From the NCBI RefSeq assembly GCF_003116095.1, contig NZ_LGRA01000021.1, positions 2,890,025 to 2,954,024 on the forward strand: DNA of 64,000 nucleotides. Reading direction: 5' to 3'. The stretch is from Azospirillum sp. TSO35-2. Its GTDB lineage: Bacteria; Pseudomonadota; Alphaproteobacteria; Azospirillales; Azospirillaceae. The translations under genes were made by a program, and so were the position numbers. Every line of letters starts with the position of its first letter. Position 1 is the first letter of the stretch. The notes beneath the pieces are model-generated. The model saw only the letters and a list, made by a program, of their open reading frames with translations. It was not told the DNA's origin and searched no databases. Below are positions 52,792 through 61,171 of this stretch, one piece after another.

Positions 52792-53406
52792 ATGAGCAAG
52801 CGTCAAGAGTCCAAGTACAAGATCGACCGCCGCCTTGGCGTCAACCTGTGGGGCCGTGCCAAGAGCCCGCTGAACAAGCGCGAGTATGGCCCCGGCCAGC
52901 ACGGCCAGCGCCGCAAGAAGCCGTCGGACTACGGTCTGCAGCTGATGGCCAAGCAGAAGCTGAAGGGCTACTACGGCAACATCGGCGAGAAGCAGTTCCG
53001 CCGCATCTACGCCGAAGCCGTCCGCCGCAAGGGCGACACCGGCGAGAACCTGATCGGCCTGCTGGAGCGCCGTCTGGACGCCGTGGTCTACCGCATGAAG
53101 TTCGCGCCGACCCCGTTCGCCGCCCGCCAGCTGATCAACCATGGTCACATCCTGGTCAACGGCCGCCGCCTGAACGTCGCCTCGGCCCGCATCAAGGACA
53201 ACGACACCGTCGAGGTGCGCGCCAAGTCCAAGCAGATGGCCCTCGTCCTGGAGGCCGCCGCCTCCAACGAGCGTGACATCCCCGACTATCTGGAAGTCGA
53301 CGGCGGCGCCCTGAAGGGCCGCTTCGTCCGCGCTCCGCTGCTGGCCGACGTTCCGTACCCGGTCCAGATGGAACCGAACCTGGTCATCGAGTTCTACTCG
53401 CGCTGA
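52792..53406 (+). CDS. rpsD: 30S ribosomal protein S4 (uS4)
   Basis: uS4, 204 aa. It binds 16S rRNA first in 30S assembly. The N-terminal [32 protein letters not shown] and [18 protein letters not shown] are typical, followed by the S4 domain [18 protein letters not shown]. Here it is monocistronic, not in the alpha operon with rpsM, rpsK and rpoA, which is usual for Alphaproteobacteria. The ATG at 52792 gives the conserved start, and a strong terminator follows. Confidence 0.98.
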   Translation: MSKRQESKYKIDRRLGVNLWGRAKSPLNKREYGPGQHGQRRKKPSDYGLQLMAKQKLKGYYGNIGEKQFRRIYAEAVRRKGDTGENLIGLLERRLDAVVYRMKFAPTPFAARQLINHGHILVNGRRLNVASARIKDNDTVEVRAKSKQMALVLEAAASNERDIPDYLEVDGGALKGRFVRAPLLADVPYPVQMEPNLVIEFYSR

Positions 53407-53429
53407 TCGGTCGGCTCCTGCCGAATGCG

Positions 53430-53459
53430 AAAGGCCGCTCCTTCGGGAGCGGCCTTTTT
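53430..53459 (+). terminator. Intrinsic terminator of rpsD
   Basis: AAGGCCGCTCC pairs with GGAGCGGCCTT on a TTCG tetraloop, followed by a T-run. A textbook terminator 24 bp after the stop. Confidence 0.92.
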
Positions 53460-53496
53460 GCTGTTGGGGTCCTTTTGCTGCCGGGATGCAGGCGGG

Positions 53497-53548
53497 GCCG
53501 TTAGAGGCTGTCAGATGCCTACTGAAGCATCCGGCAGACTCTAACGGC
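53497..53548. repeat. 52-bp imperfect palindrome between rpsD and the phosphatase gene
   Basis: GCCGTTAGAG and CTCTAACGGC form the outer arms, CTG/CAG and GATGC/GCATC the inner stem, with a CTACTGAA loop. CAGACTCTAA then occurs again just outside the right arm. Not followed by a T-run on either strand, so it looks like a small palindromic repeat rather than a terminator. Confidence 0.6.
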
Positions 53549-53582
53549 AGACTCTAAGCTTCTGGTTTCCGGTGTGATTCAC

Positions 53583-53606
53583 GGTCCAAGCGTTTCCGCT
53601 TGAACC
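53583..53606. repeat. Short hairpin before the phosphatase stop
   Basis: GGTCCAAGCG and CGCTTGAACC form a 10-bp stem with one mismatch around TTTC, 10 bp beyond the stop of the last gene in the minus-strand cluster. It may end that transcript, but lacks a T-run. Confidence 0.4.
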
Positions 53607-53615
53607 GACCGCACT

Positions 53616-54800
53616 CTAGCCCCGGCGCGTCAGCAGCAGCGCGGTCAGGTCGTCGTCGATCGGGCCGGTCGCCCGCAGCTCCTCCAGCAAGCCGGCGAGC
53701 AGGCGTCCGCTGTCGGGCTCGTCGATGCGGCGGGCGATCATCGCGGCGAGCCCGGTTTCGTCCAGCACGTCGGTGCCCACCGGGATCTCGATGGCGGCGT
53801 CGGAATAGAGGAACAGGCGGGCGCCGGGGGGCAGCGGCATCTGGCGGCTGTCGTAGCTGGCCGACGGCAGCAGGCCCAGCGGCAGGCCGGTGCCGTCGCC
53901 CAGGCGCGGCGCGGCGTCGCCCGGCAGCCACAGCATCGGCGCCGTCGATCCGGCCGACGCGTAATGGAACACCCCGGCGACCGGGTCGATCAGCCCGGTC
54001 AGCATGGTCGCGAACTGGCCGCTGGGCAGCAGGCCGCACAGCCGGCGGTTCACCGCCGCCAGGAACTCCGCCGGGGTCAGCGCGGTGGTCCCGACCTGCC
54101 GGCAGATGGCGTCCAGCCGGAAGGTGTTCAGCGCGGCGCCGACGCCATGGCCGGAGAAATCGACCAGATAGACGGCGATCCGCCCGCCGGGCAGCCGCTC
54201 GATCCCCCAGAAATCGCCGCCCAGCTCCGACGACGGGGCGAAATGGGCGTCCACGGCGACGCCGGTCGCCGCTTCCAGCTCGGCCAGGCGGTCGGGGCCG
54301 GGCAGCAGCCGCACCTGCATGTTGCGGGCAAGCGCCAGCTCCGCCTCGGTGCGGCTGTGATACTGCTCCAGGTCGCGCAGCAGGGCGCGCTTGCGGAGGT
54401 GGATGCGGACGCGGGCCAGCAGCTCGACCGCGTTGATCGGCTTGGTGACATAGTCGGTCGCCCCGGCGGCGAAGGCGCGGGCGCGATCCTCCGCCCGGTT
54501 CAGGCTGGACTGAACCAGGACGGGCAGCGCCTTCCAGCGCGGGTCGGCGCGCAGGCGCCGGCACATCTCGAAGCCGTCCATGTGCGGCATCATCAGGTCG
54601 AGCAGCACCAGATCCGGCTTGAAATGCTCCATGCGGGTCAGCGCGTCCTGGCCGTCCTCCGCCTGCTCGACCAGGGTGATGCCGCCGCGTTCCAGCAACG
54701 CCAGCAGAAGGTGGCGGTTGATGCGGTTGTCGTCGACGACCAGCACCCGGGCGCTCTCCAGACCGTCCGGCGTTCCGCGCACGGCCGGTTCGACGCTCAT
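53616..54800 (-). CDS. Response regulator with PP2C (RsbU/SpoIIE) phosphatase output, intact
   Basis: A 394-aa two-domain protein. The receiver domain (about 17-135) has VLVVDDNRIN, the phospho-acceptor Asp in LVLLDLMMPHMDGFEM and the conserved Lys in YVTKPIN. A coiled linker (RTEAELALARNMQVRLLPG) joins a PP2C domain with metal-binding Asp residues in ELGGDFWG, VDFSGHG and DDDLTALLL. Such proteins dephosphorylate STAS anti-anti-sigma proteins when their receiver is phosphorylated. The ATG at 54800 overlaps the stop of the upstream paralogue by 4 bp. Last gene of the minus-strand cluster. Confidence 0.93.
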   Translation of the reverse strand: MSVEPAVRGTPDGLESARVLVVDDNRINRHLLLALLERGGITLVEQAEDGQDALTRMEHFKPDLVLLDLMMPHMDGFEMCRRLRADPRWKALPVLVQSSLNRAEDRARAFAAGATDYVTKPINAVELLARVRIHLRKRALLRDLEQYHSRTEAELALARNMQVRLLPGPDRLAELEAATGVAVDAHFAPSSELGGDFWGIERLPGGRIAVYLVDFSGHGVGAALNTFRLDAICRQVGTTALTPAEFLAAVNRRLCGLLPSGQFATMLTGLIDPVAGVFHYASAGSTAPMLWLPGDAAPRLGDGTGLPLGLLPSASYDSRQMPLPPGARLFLYSDAAIEIPVGTDVLDETGLAAMIARRIDEPDSGRLLAGLLEELRATGPIDDDLTALLLTRRG

Positions 54801-56053
54801 GCCCCGACCCCCCGTTCGATCCACAGCAGCGTGTGGTCGTCGCCGCTGACCTCGCCCAGCGCGAAGGCGAGCGAGCGCACGACGCGGTCGAAGCCGTCGC
54901 CCTCCGCCACGGCGCCGGCGATCATCCAGCCCAGCCCGATGCCGGTGCCGCCGGCGTCCAGCGCCTCCAGCACCGCGACGGAGTAGAGCGCCAGCACGGC
55001 GCCCGGCGGCAGTTCCATCGTCTCCGCCCGGTAGCGGGTGCCGCTGGCGATGCCGAGCGCCAGCCCGGTGGCGGCGCCGAGGGCCGGCGGCGAACCGTCG
55101 TCCCGCAGGATCATCGGCGGCGCGCCGTTGGCGGAGGCGTGGATGAAGCGGCCGGCCCCGCCGTCGACCACGCCGTAGGTCATCGTCGCCTGTTCCCCCG
55201 GTTCCAGCAGCTCGGCGGCGCGGGCGTTCAGCGCCGTCAGCAGGGCGGCCGGGTCCTCGCCATGGCCGGGCGCCAGTTCCTGCAGCAGCGTGTGCAGGCG
55301 GAAGGCGTTCAGCGAGGCCGACACGCCCCGGCCGGCGACGTTCAGCAGGTAGACGCCGAAGCGCCGTCCGGCCAGCGGCAGCAACCCCCACAGGTCGCCG
55401 CCGAGATGCGGCGAGATCACGGTGTTGGCGCGCAGGACGCAGCCGGCGGCCTCGCCGACCACCGCGCAGCGGGCCGGGGAGGGCAGCAGATGCTCCTGCA
55501 TCGAACGGGCGATGGCCAGTTCGGCCTCGACCCGCGCGCGGTAGGTCTGAAGACGGCGGATCAGCACCCGGCTTTCCAGATGGATGCGCACGCGGGCCAG
55601 CAGCTCGGTCCGGTCCAGCGGCTTCGACACCAGATCGGTGGTGCCGGCGGCGAAGGCCCGGTTGCGGTCCTCGCCCGACGACAGCGCGGTCTGCACCAGG
55701 ATCGGCAGGTCCGCCGCCTCCGGCATGGCGCGCAGCCGCCGGCAGACCTCGAACCCGTCCATCCCCGGCATCATGATGTCCAGGATCAGCAGGTCGGGCA
55801 GGGCCGCCGCCACCCGGTCCAGCGCCTCCTGGCCGTCGGCGGCGAAGGAGACGGCGCGAAACCCGGCTTCGTCCAGGAAGGCGCCGATCAGCGTCCGGTT
55901 GAAGGCGGTGTCGTCGACCACCAGGATGCGGCAGTCGAGGATCTGGTCGTGGAGGACACGGCTGTCCAGCCCCGGGGCGTCCAGGCCCACGGCTATGTCG
56001 CTGGCCGGATGGCGGCTCTCCGGCACCGGTCCAATGGCGGTGGCGGCGCTCAC
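54797..56053 (-). CDS. Response regulator with PP2C-like output lacking a metal-binding Asp
   Basis: A 418-aa paralogue of the downstream gene. The receiver (about 42-160) is complete: ILVVDDTAFN, LLILDIMMPGMDGFEV and LVSKPLDRTELL. The linker VEAELAIARSMQEHLLPSP leads to a PP2C-like domain. It keeps the first Asp (HLGGDLWG) and the last pair (SGDDHTLLW), but the central motif expected as DVSGHG reads NVAGRG, replacing a metal-binding Asp by Asn. Catalysis is therefore doubtful; it may bind the target without dephosphorylating it, or compete with the intact paralogue. The GTG start at 56053 overlaps the upstream stop. Confidence 0.9.
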   Translation of the reverse strand: MSAATAIGPVPESRHPASDIAVGLDAPGLDSRVLHDQILDCRILVVDDTAFNRTLIGAFLDEAGFRAVSFAADGQEALDRVAAALPDLLILDIMMPGMDGFEVCRRLRAMPEAADLPILVQTALSSGEDRNRAFAAGTTDLVSKPLDRTELLARVRIHLESRVLIRRLQTYRARVEAELAIARSMQEHLLPSPARCAVVGEAAGCVLRANTVISPHLGGDLWGLLPLAGRRFGVYLLNVAGRGVSASLNAFRLHTLLQELAPGHGEDPAALLTALNARAAELLEPGEQATMTYGVVDGGAGRFIHASANGAPPMILRDDGSPPALGAATGLALGIASGTRYRAETMELPPGAVLALYSVAVLEALDAGGTGIGLGWMIAGAVAEGDGFDRVVRSLAFALGEVSGDDHTLLWIERGVGA

Positions 56054-56895
56054 AGCCGGAACCTCAGGCGGACACGGCGGCCGCCGTCGCAGATCTCCAG
56101 CCCGTCGGCGATGGTGCCGATCAGCGCGAGCCCGCGTCCGGACGCTCCGTGATCCGGCTGTGGGGCACCCGGTTGCGCACCGGGCTGGACGGCGTTCGGG
56201 ACGAAGCCGGGACCGTCGTCGGCGATCTCGACCACGGCAATGGGGCCGCCCCCGTCTTCGCAGTCGCCGTCTTCGCCGCCCCCGTCTTTGCTGCCGTCCG
56301 TCCGGTCGATCCGCACGGTGATGGCGATGCGGCGGGCGGCCAGCCGCGGGTCGGCCAGACGGTCGCCCAGATCGCGGGAGAAGCGTTCCAGCTCGGCGGC
56401 GCTCAGCTCCTTCATGCCGTCGACGCCCAGGTTGCCGTGGACCAGCGCGTTGCTCACCGCCTCGTGCAGGGCCAGCTCGATGTCGTCGCGCCGCTCGGTG
56501 GCCAGCGGGTGGCGGGCGGCCAGGGCGGCCAGCAGCCGCGATCCCAACTGCAGGTCGTGCGCGGTGCCGGTGGACAGGTTGACGTAGAGGTCGGCGGCGG
56601 CGGCGGCGGCCATCAGCGGCGCCAGCGCGGCCGCCCCGTCATCGGCGTCGACCGTCTCGATCCAGGCGGCGAAGGGCGGCAGCCACAGCGCGTCCGCATC
56701 GGCGCCGCCCGTGCCGTCGAAGACCGCGGCGACGCTGCCGCCGCGCGCCGTCACCGGCGGCGTGGTGTCCGCCGGCACCGCCGGCAGCCCAAGCGACTGC
56801 GCCAGCCGGTCCAGGCGCGATCCGGCCATCGCCGGTCCATGCAGGGCGTCGAAGCGCGTCCGGACCGCGGCGGGAAGGGTGGCGCCGAGGGTCAA
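56050..56895 (-). CDS. RsbW-like anti-sigma/serine kinase ATPase
   Basis: A 281-aa protein with a C-terminal GHKL ATPase domain. The N box is LALHEAVSNALVHGNLG, the G1 box IADDGPGFVP and the G2 box GRGLALIGTIADGLE. This is the RsbW/SpoIIAB type that phosphorylates a STAS partner and sequesters a target. The N-terminal ~110 residues are unlike RsbW and not recognised. An acidic Gly-rich insertion (GSKDGGGEDGDCEDGGG) splits the ATPase domain. A TTG start at 56895 is favoured by GAGGA ten bases upstream. It begins four bases from the STAS stop and overlaps the next gene. Confidence 0.85.
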   Translation of the reverse strand: MTLGATLPAAVRTRFDALHGPAMAGSRLDRLAQSLGLPAVPADTTPPVTARGGSVAAVFDGTGGADADALWLPPFAAWIETVDADDGAAALAPLMAAAAAADLYVNLSTGTAHDLQLGSRLLAALAARHPLATERRDDIELALHEAVSNALVHGNLGVDGMKELSAAELERFSRDLGDRLADPRLAARRIAITVRIDRTDGSKDGGGEDGDCEDGGGPIAVVEIADDGPGFVPNAVQPGAQPGAPQPDHGASGRGLALIGTIADGLEICDGGRRVRLRFRL

Positions 56896-56899
56896 GGGG

Positions 56900-57205
56900 T
56901 CAGTCCTCGATCGGAACGATCTTGGCGATCTGCGCCACGGTCAGCACCCGCTTCACCTGGCCGGTGGCGGCGCGCAGGATGAACTGCTTGTTGGCGTTGG
57001 CCATTTCCTCGCGCGCGATCAGCAGCATGCCGATCCCGGCGGAATCGACGAACTCCAGCGACGACAGGTCGAGCACCTGACGGCGGGCCGGGTTCTGCGC
57101 CATCTCGCCGATCAGCGTGCGCAACTTTGCATGGTCGTTGAAGGTCAGGCGACCGCGCAGACGGACAACCGCTTCCTGGTCGCGCACTTCGATACCGTAA
57201 TCCAT
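56900..57205 (-). CDS. STAS-domain anti-anti-sigma factor (RsbV-like)
   Basis: A 101-aa single STAS domain. VVRLRGRLTFNDHAKLRTLI is the N-terminal half, and LDLSSLEFVDSAGIGMLL carries the Ser (in DSAG) that the RsbW-like kinase would phosphorylate. It should be the switch element between the kinase encoded next and the phosphatases further down. The ATG at 57205 has GGAAAG upstream. It lies 53 bp after the MCP-like gene in one probable operon. Confidence 0.93.
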   Translation of the reverse strand: MDYGIEVRDQEAVVRLRGRLTFNDHAKLRTLIGEMAQNPARRQVLDLSSLEFVDSAGIGMLLIAREEMANANKQFILRAATGQVKRVLTVAQIAKIVPIED

Positions 57206-57258
57206 GACGTCCGTCTTTCCGGATAGTAGAGCGTGCCGCAATCAATGCGAGCGATGCG

Positions 57259-58404
57259 TTAAAAAAGTTCGATGTCTCCGCCCGAACTGTTGCTGCCGCC
57301 GACGTCGACGTCAAGCACGCCGTTCTCGTCCAGCGCGGTGCCTTCCAGAAGCAGTTTGCGCACGAAACGCTCACGCATCTCGCTCAGCGTGAAGCGGTCC
57401 AGCAGTTGGTTCAGCCATTCCCGCGGCTCGCGGGAGACGACGCCGGGCGGCAATTCGCCGCGGATGCGGGTTTCCAGCTCACCCAACCCGGCGTTCATGA
57501 TGGCGAGGCTGTCGTTGATCGCCTCGATCCGCTGCTTGGTCAGATCCTGGAACTGCATGCCGGTGATGACGTGGGCGATGGTGGCGGACATGTCCGACGA
57601 CACCGTCGCCGCGGTTTCCAGCACCGACTGGAAATGGGCGGTCTGCTCCACCAGGCTGTCCATCGTCTTGTCGACGCGCTCCTTGGCGAGCATCTGCGGC
57701 GACATGTCGGTGTTGGCGATCTGGCGCAGGATGTCGTGGCCGTTGCGCACGCCCTTGACCACCGCGGTGACCTTGGTGCGCATCCGCTCCGCCAGCTCGC
57801 CGGTGGAGCGGGAGAGGTGCCGCACCTCCTGCGCCACCACGGCGAAGGTCCGGCCGGCCTCGCCGGCGCGGCTGGCCTCGATGGTGGCGTTCAGCGCCAG
57901 GAAGTTGGTCTGGCGGTTGATGGTGTCGATGTCGCCGATCGACTTCTCCAGCTCGCCCACGTCCTTCTGCACATCGTCCAGCAGGTAGACCATGCTCATG
58001 GCGTGACGCGACAGGGTGACGATGTTGGTCACCATGTCGGTGATGACGTCCTGCATGCCGACGACCAGCGTGTCGAGCGGCACCCGCTCGCCGTCGATCT
58101 CGACCGACCCGGCCATCGCCACGATCTGGGCGACGCGCTCCGACTGGTCCAGCGCCTTCTGGGCCAGCTCGCGGAAGCGGTCGGACAGGTCGAGCGTCGC
58201 CGTCTCCACATGGGCCGAGGTGCGGCTCAGCTCGGTCTGGACGACGTCCAGCGTGCGGCGCTGCACGTCGGCGAAGCCGAGCCAGGTCGACAGCAGATCG
58301 GCCGCGACGGTGACCTTGCCGTCCTGGCCGGCCAAGGCCCCGTTGCCGGTCGGTCCGTCCGGGATGGGGAGAGTCGCGGTCGGCGCGGCGTGGGGGAAAG
58401 ACAT
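57259..58404 (-). CDS. Soluble MCP-like signalling protein with CheZ-like DxxxQ motif
   Basis: A 381-aa protein without a signal peptide, membrane helix or HAMP domain. The centre (about 85-260) is an MCP signalling domain with the hairpin tip [25 protein letters not shown]. After it comes [16 protein letters not shown], in which D-x3-Q within FQDLTxQ closely matches the catalytic helix of the phosphatase CheZ. The last ~60 residues contain [18 protein letters not shown], unlike receptors. It may thus be a cytoplasmic receptor with CheZ-like activity or a scaffold. AGGAG precedes the ATG at 58404. Sits between cheB and the STAS gene. Confidence 0.88.
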   Translation of the reverse strand: MSFPHAAPTATLPIPDGPTGNGALAGQDGKVTVAADLLSTWLGFADVQRRTLDVVQTELSRTSAHVETATLDLSDRFRELAQKALDQSERVAQIVAMAGSVEIDGERVPLDTLVVGMQDVITDMVTNIVTLSRHAMSMVYLLDDVQKDVGELEKSIGDIDTINRQTNFLALNATIEASRAGEAGRTFAVVAQEVRHLSRSTGELAERMRTKVTAVVKGVRNGHDILRQIANTDMSPQMLAKERVDKTMDSLVEQTAHFQSVLETAATVSSDMSATIAHVITGMQFQDLTKQRIEAINDSLAIMNAGLGELETRIRGELPPGVVSREPREWLNQLLDRFTLSEMRERFVRKLLLEGTALDENGVLDVDVGGSNSSGGDIELF

Positions 58405-58484
58405 CCTGGTACTCCTTGAAACCCGTACTGACAACCCGACTGGAAAACCGGACCGGGGAAACCCGGCCCGGAAGCCCGGTCGCG

Positions 58485-59546
58485 TCAGACGGTGCGGGGG
58501 CGCTCTCCGATGGCGTCGAAGGCGCGCAGCATTTCGGCGGGAATGTGGGCGAGCGGCAGCTCGACGGCGACGGCGCCGCTGTCCTTGGCGGCGCGCGGCA
58601 TGCCGTAGACGACGCAGCTCGATTCCTGCTCCCCGATGGTGAAGGCGCCGGCGTCGCGCATCGCCTTCAGGCCGATGGCGCCGTCGCGGCCCATGCCCGA
58701 CAGGATCACGCCGACCGCGTTCGGTCCGGCCGCCTTGGCGACGGTGGCGAACAGCACGTCGACCGACGGACGGTGACCGCTGACCGGCGGCGTGTCCTGG
58801 ATGTGGCAGACGAAGCCGGCGGTGTCGCGGACGATGGCGAGGTGGCGGTCGCCGGGGGCGATCAGCACCAGCCCCTGCGCCGGCCGGTCGCCATGGGCGG
58901 CGATCCGCACCGACGGCGCCGACAGCCGGTCGAGCCGGGCGGCGAAGCTGGGCATGTAGCTCGGCCCCATGTGCTGGGCGATGACGATCGGCGGCCCGTC
59001 GGCCGGCATGGCGGCCAGCACGTCGCGGATGCGCTCCACCCCGCCGGTGGAGGCGCCGATGGCGATCAGCCGCTTGCCCGACCCGGCGCGGCGCGGCGTC
59101 GGCAGCACGGCATGGCTGGCGGCCGGGCGCCGCATCGACAGCCGCGCGGTGGCGGCGACGCGGATCTTGGACACCAGCTCCAGCGCCGTCGCCTCGAACC
59201 CGTGGCCGTCGGAGCCGCCCGGCTTGGCGATGCAGTCGACCGCCCCCAGCTCCAGCGCGCGGATGGCGGCGTCGGAGCCTTCGCGGGTCAGCGAGGAGAC
59301 CATGATGACCGGCGTCGGCCGCAGGGTCATGATCTTTTCCAGGAAGGACAGGCCGTCCATCTTCGGCATCTCGACGTCCAGCGTGATGACGTCGGGGTTG
59401 GTGGCCTTGATCACCTCGCGCGCTTCGAAGGGATCGCGGGCGACGCCGGCGACCTCCATCCCGGGCTCGCGGGTCAGGATGTCCTTCAGCATCTCGCGCA
59501 TCAGGGCGCTGTCGTCGACGATCACGACGCGGATGGGTCTGGGCAT
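58485..59546 (-). CDS. cheB: Chemotaxis response regulator protein-glutamate methylesterase CheB
   Basis: CheB, 353 aa. It removes methyl groups from and deamidates receptor glutamyl sites. The receiver domain (1-125) has [14 protein letters not shown], the phospho-Asp in [14 protein letters not shown] and Lys in DCIAKPGG. The methylesterase domain (about 160-345) keeps the catalytic Ser (IGASTGGVE), His (IAQHMGPSY) and Asp (LSGMGRDGA). It follows cheD by three bases. The kinase expected to phosphorylate it, CheA, is not encoded in the window. Confidence 0.97.
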   Translation of the reverse strand: MPRPIRVVIVDDSALMREMLKDILTREPGMEVAGVARDPFEAREVIKATNPDVITLDVEMPKMDGLSFLEKIMTLRPTPVIMVSSLTREGSDAAIRALELGAVDCIAKPGGSDGHGFEATALELVSKIRVAATARLSMRRPAASHAVLPTPRRAGSGKRLIAIGASTGGVERIRDVLAAMPADGPPIVIAQHMGPSYMPSFAARLDRLSAPSVRIAAHGDRPAQGLVLIAPGDRHLAIVRDTAGFVCHIQDTPPVSGHRPSVDVLFATVAKAAGPNAVGVILSGMGRDGAIGLKAMRDAGAFTIGEQESSCVVYGMPRAAKDSGAVAVELPLAHIPAEMLRAFDAIGERPRTV

Positions 59547-59549
59547 CGG

Positions 59550-60236
59550 TCAGGTCCCTTCCGGTTCGGGGGGAGCGGCGAACAGCTCGACCGTGCCGTC
59601 CGCCGGCGCCCGCCGCAGGTCGGACAGGAGGTGCCGCTCGCGCGTGACGGTGTCGGCGACCGCCTCCGGCCGCAGCAGGCGGCGCAGGGCGCGCCCGTCA
59701 TGCGGGAAATAGTGGATGCGCCGGGCGGAAGCGCCGCCGAGATCCTGCCCGGTCAGCGTCAGCCCCTCCGCCCGCACATAGGCGAGCGCGAAGCGGCTGT
59801 TCAGCCCGCCGATGTCGTAGCGGGAGTCGATCACCCGGGCGCCGCCGAACAGCTTGACCTGAAGCCGGCCGCGCTCGGCCCCGGCGGCCAGCAGCGCGTT
59901 GATCAGCCGCTCCATCGCGACCGAGCCGTAGCGCGCGGCCAGGCCGGCGCCCTCCAGCTCGCTGGCCGGCAGGTCGGGCAGCATGAAATGGTTCATGCCG
60001 CCGATCCCGCGCACCGGATCGTGGATGCAGGCGGCCACGCAGGAGCCCAGCGTCGTCGCCAGCATCAGGTCGGCGCGGTCGCTGACCGCCTGCCGGCCCA
60101 GCGCGACCTTGACCGTCTCGACCCGGAATTCGGGGTTGTAGTAGCGCCCGCCGCCCAGGCGGCGCGCCATGGCGCCGCCGCCGGAGGTCCGATGGCCGGC
60201 CGGTGACTGGAGCGGTTGCGGGGAGAGGGGGATCAT
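59550..60236 (-). CDS. cheD: Chemoreceptor glutamine deamidase CheD
   Basis: CheD, 228 aa. It deamidates receptor glutamines. The catalytic Cys is in [16 protein letters not shown] and the His in [18 protein letters not shown] is the third conserved block. About 40 extra C-terminal residues follow the core ([12 protein letters not shown]). It starts three bases after the cheR stop. Confidence 0.96.
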   Translation of the reverse strand: MIPLSPQPLQSPAGHRTSGGGAMARRLGGGRYYNPEFRVETVKVALGRQAVSDRADLMLATTLGSCVAACIHDPVRGIGGMNHFMLPDLPASELEGAGLAARYGSVAMERLINALLAAGAERGRLQVKLFGGARVIDSRYDIGGLNSRFALAYVRAEGLTLTGQDLGGASARRIHYFPHDGRALRRLLRPEAVADTVTRERHLLSDLRRAPADGTVELFAAPPEPEGT

Positions 60237-60239
60237 CGC

Positions 60240-61151
60240 TCACTCCCGCCGATAGATCGTCGGGCCGGCCTGCCGGAACAGGTTCGACACGCCATACAAG
60301 CTCTCCGAGTGGCCGAGGAACAGATACCCGCCGGGGCGGAGCATCCGGGCGAAGTTTTCTATCACCTGCGTTCGGCCGCGGCGGTCGAAATAGATCAGGA
60401 CGTTGCGGCAAAAGATCGCGTCGAACGGCCCGGACATCGGCCAATGTTCCAACAGGTTCAGCGGCTTGACCGTGATCAGCCGCTTCAGCTCATCGCCCAT
60501 CGCCACCGCCGGCTCGCCGCCCAGCCGCGCGTCGTGGGTGAAGCGCTGGCGGATGGCCGGCGGGATGCCGGCGGCGGCCGACAGCGGGTAGACGCCGCGC
60601 CGCGCCGTCTCCACCATGTGGGTGTCAATGTCGGTGGCCAGGATGCGGGCGTCCCAGCGCCGCAGGTCGGCGGCCATCGTGCCGACCAGCACCATCGCCA
60701 TGGTGTAGGCTTCCGGCCCGGACGAGCAGCCGGCCGACCACAGCCGCAGCCGCGGCTTCGGCACGCCGGCGTTGCGCGCCCGCACCTCGGGCAGGACCGT
60801 GTCGGCCAGGAAGTCGAAATGGTGGGATTCGCGGTAGAAGCTGGTCAGGTTGGTGGTCAGGGCGTTGACCAGGAAACCGATCTCGCCGGCCCCCGCATCG
60901 CTCTGCAGCAGGGCGCAGTAGGTGTCGAAGTCGGGCAGCCGCAGTTCGCGCAGGCGGCGCGCCAGCCGGGCATAGACCATCTCGACCTTGTGCGCGGCCA
61001 GCGCAATCCCGGCCAGCTGATAGAGCAGGCCGGCGATCAGGTCGAAATGGTGACGCTCGAAGTTGAACTCGCGCGTGGCGCCGACCGCCGCCGCCAAACC
61101 GCGGCGCTCAGCCGCGGGTTCGCAGGATAAGGAGGACAGTCGTTCGGTCAT
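60240..61151 (-). CDS. cheR: Chemotaxis protein methyltransferase CheR
   Basis: CheR, 303 aa. It transfers methyl groups from SAM to receptor glutamates. The helical N-terminal domain (about 30-100; ALTTNLTSFYRESHHFDFL) precedes the Rossmann domain with SAM motifs LRLWSAGCSSGPEAYTMAM, ILATDIDTHMVE and FDAIFCRNVLIYFD. GGYLFLGHSESLYG ends the family core. No TPR extension. It begins 20 bp after the membrane chemoreceptor stop. Confidence 0.97.
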   Translation of the reverse strand: MTERLSSLSCEPAAERRGLAAAVGATREFNFERHHFDLIAGLLYQLAGIALAAHKVEMVYARLARRLRELRLPDFDTYCALLQSDAGAGEIGFLVNALTTNLTSFYRESHHFDFLADTVLPEVRARNAGVPKPRLRLWSAGCSSGPEAYTMAMVLVGTMAADLRRWDARILATDIDTHMVETARRGVYPLSAAAGIPPAIRQRFTHDARLGGEPAVAMGDELKRLITVKPLNLLEHWPMSGPFDAIFCRNVLIYFDRRGRTQVIENFARMLRPGGYLFLGHSESLYGVSNLFRQAGPTIYRRE

Positions 61152-61171
61152 GGCGGCACCGGTGGCGGGCG

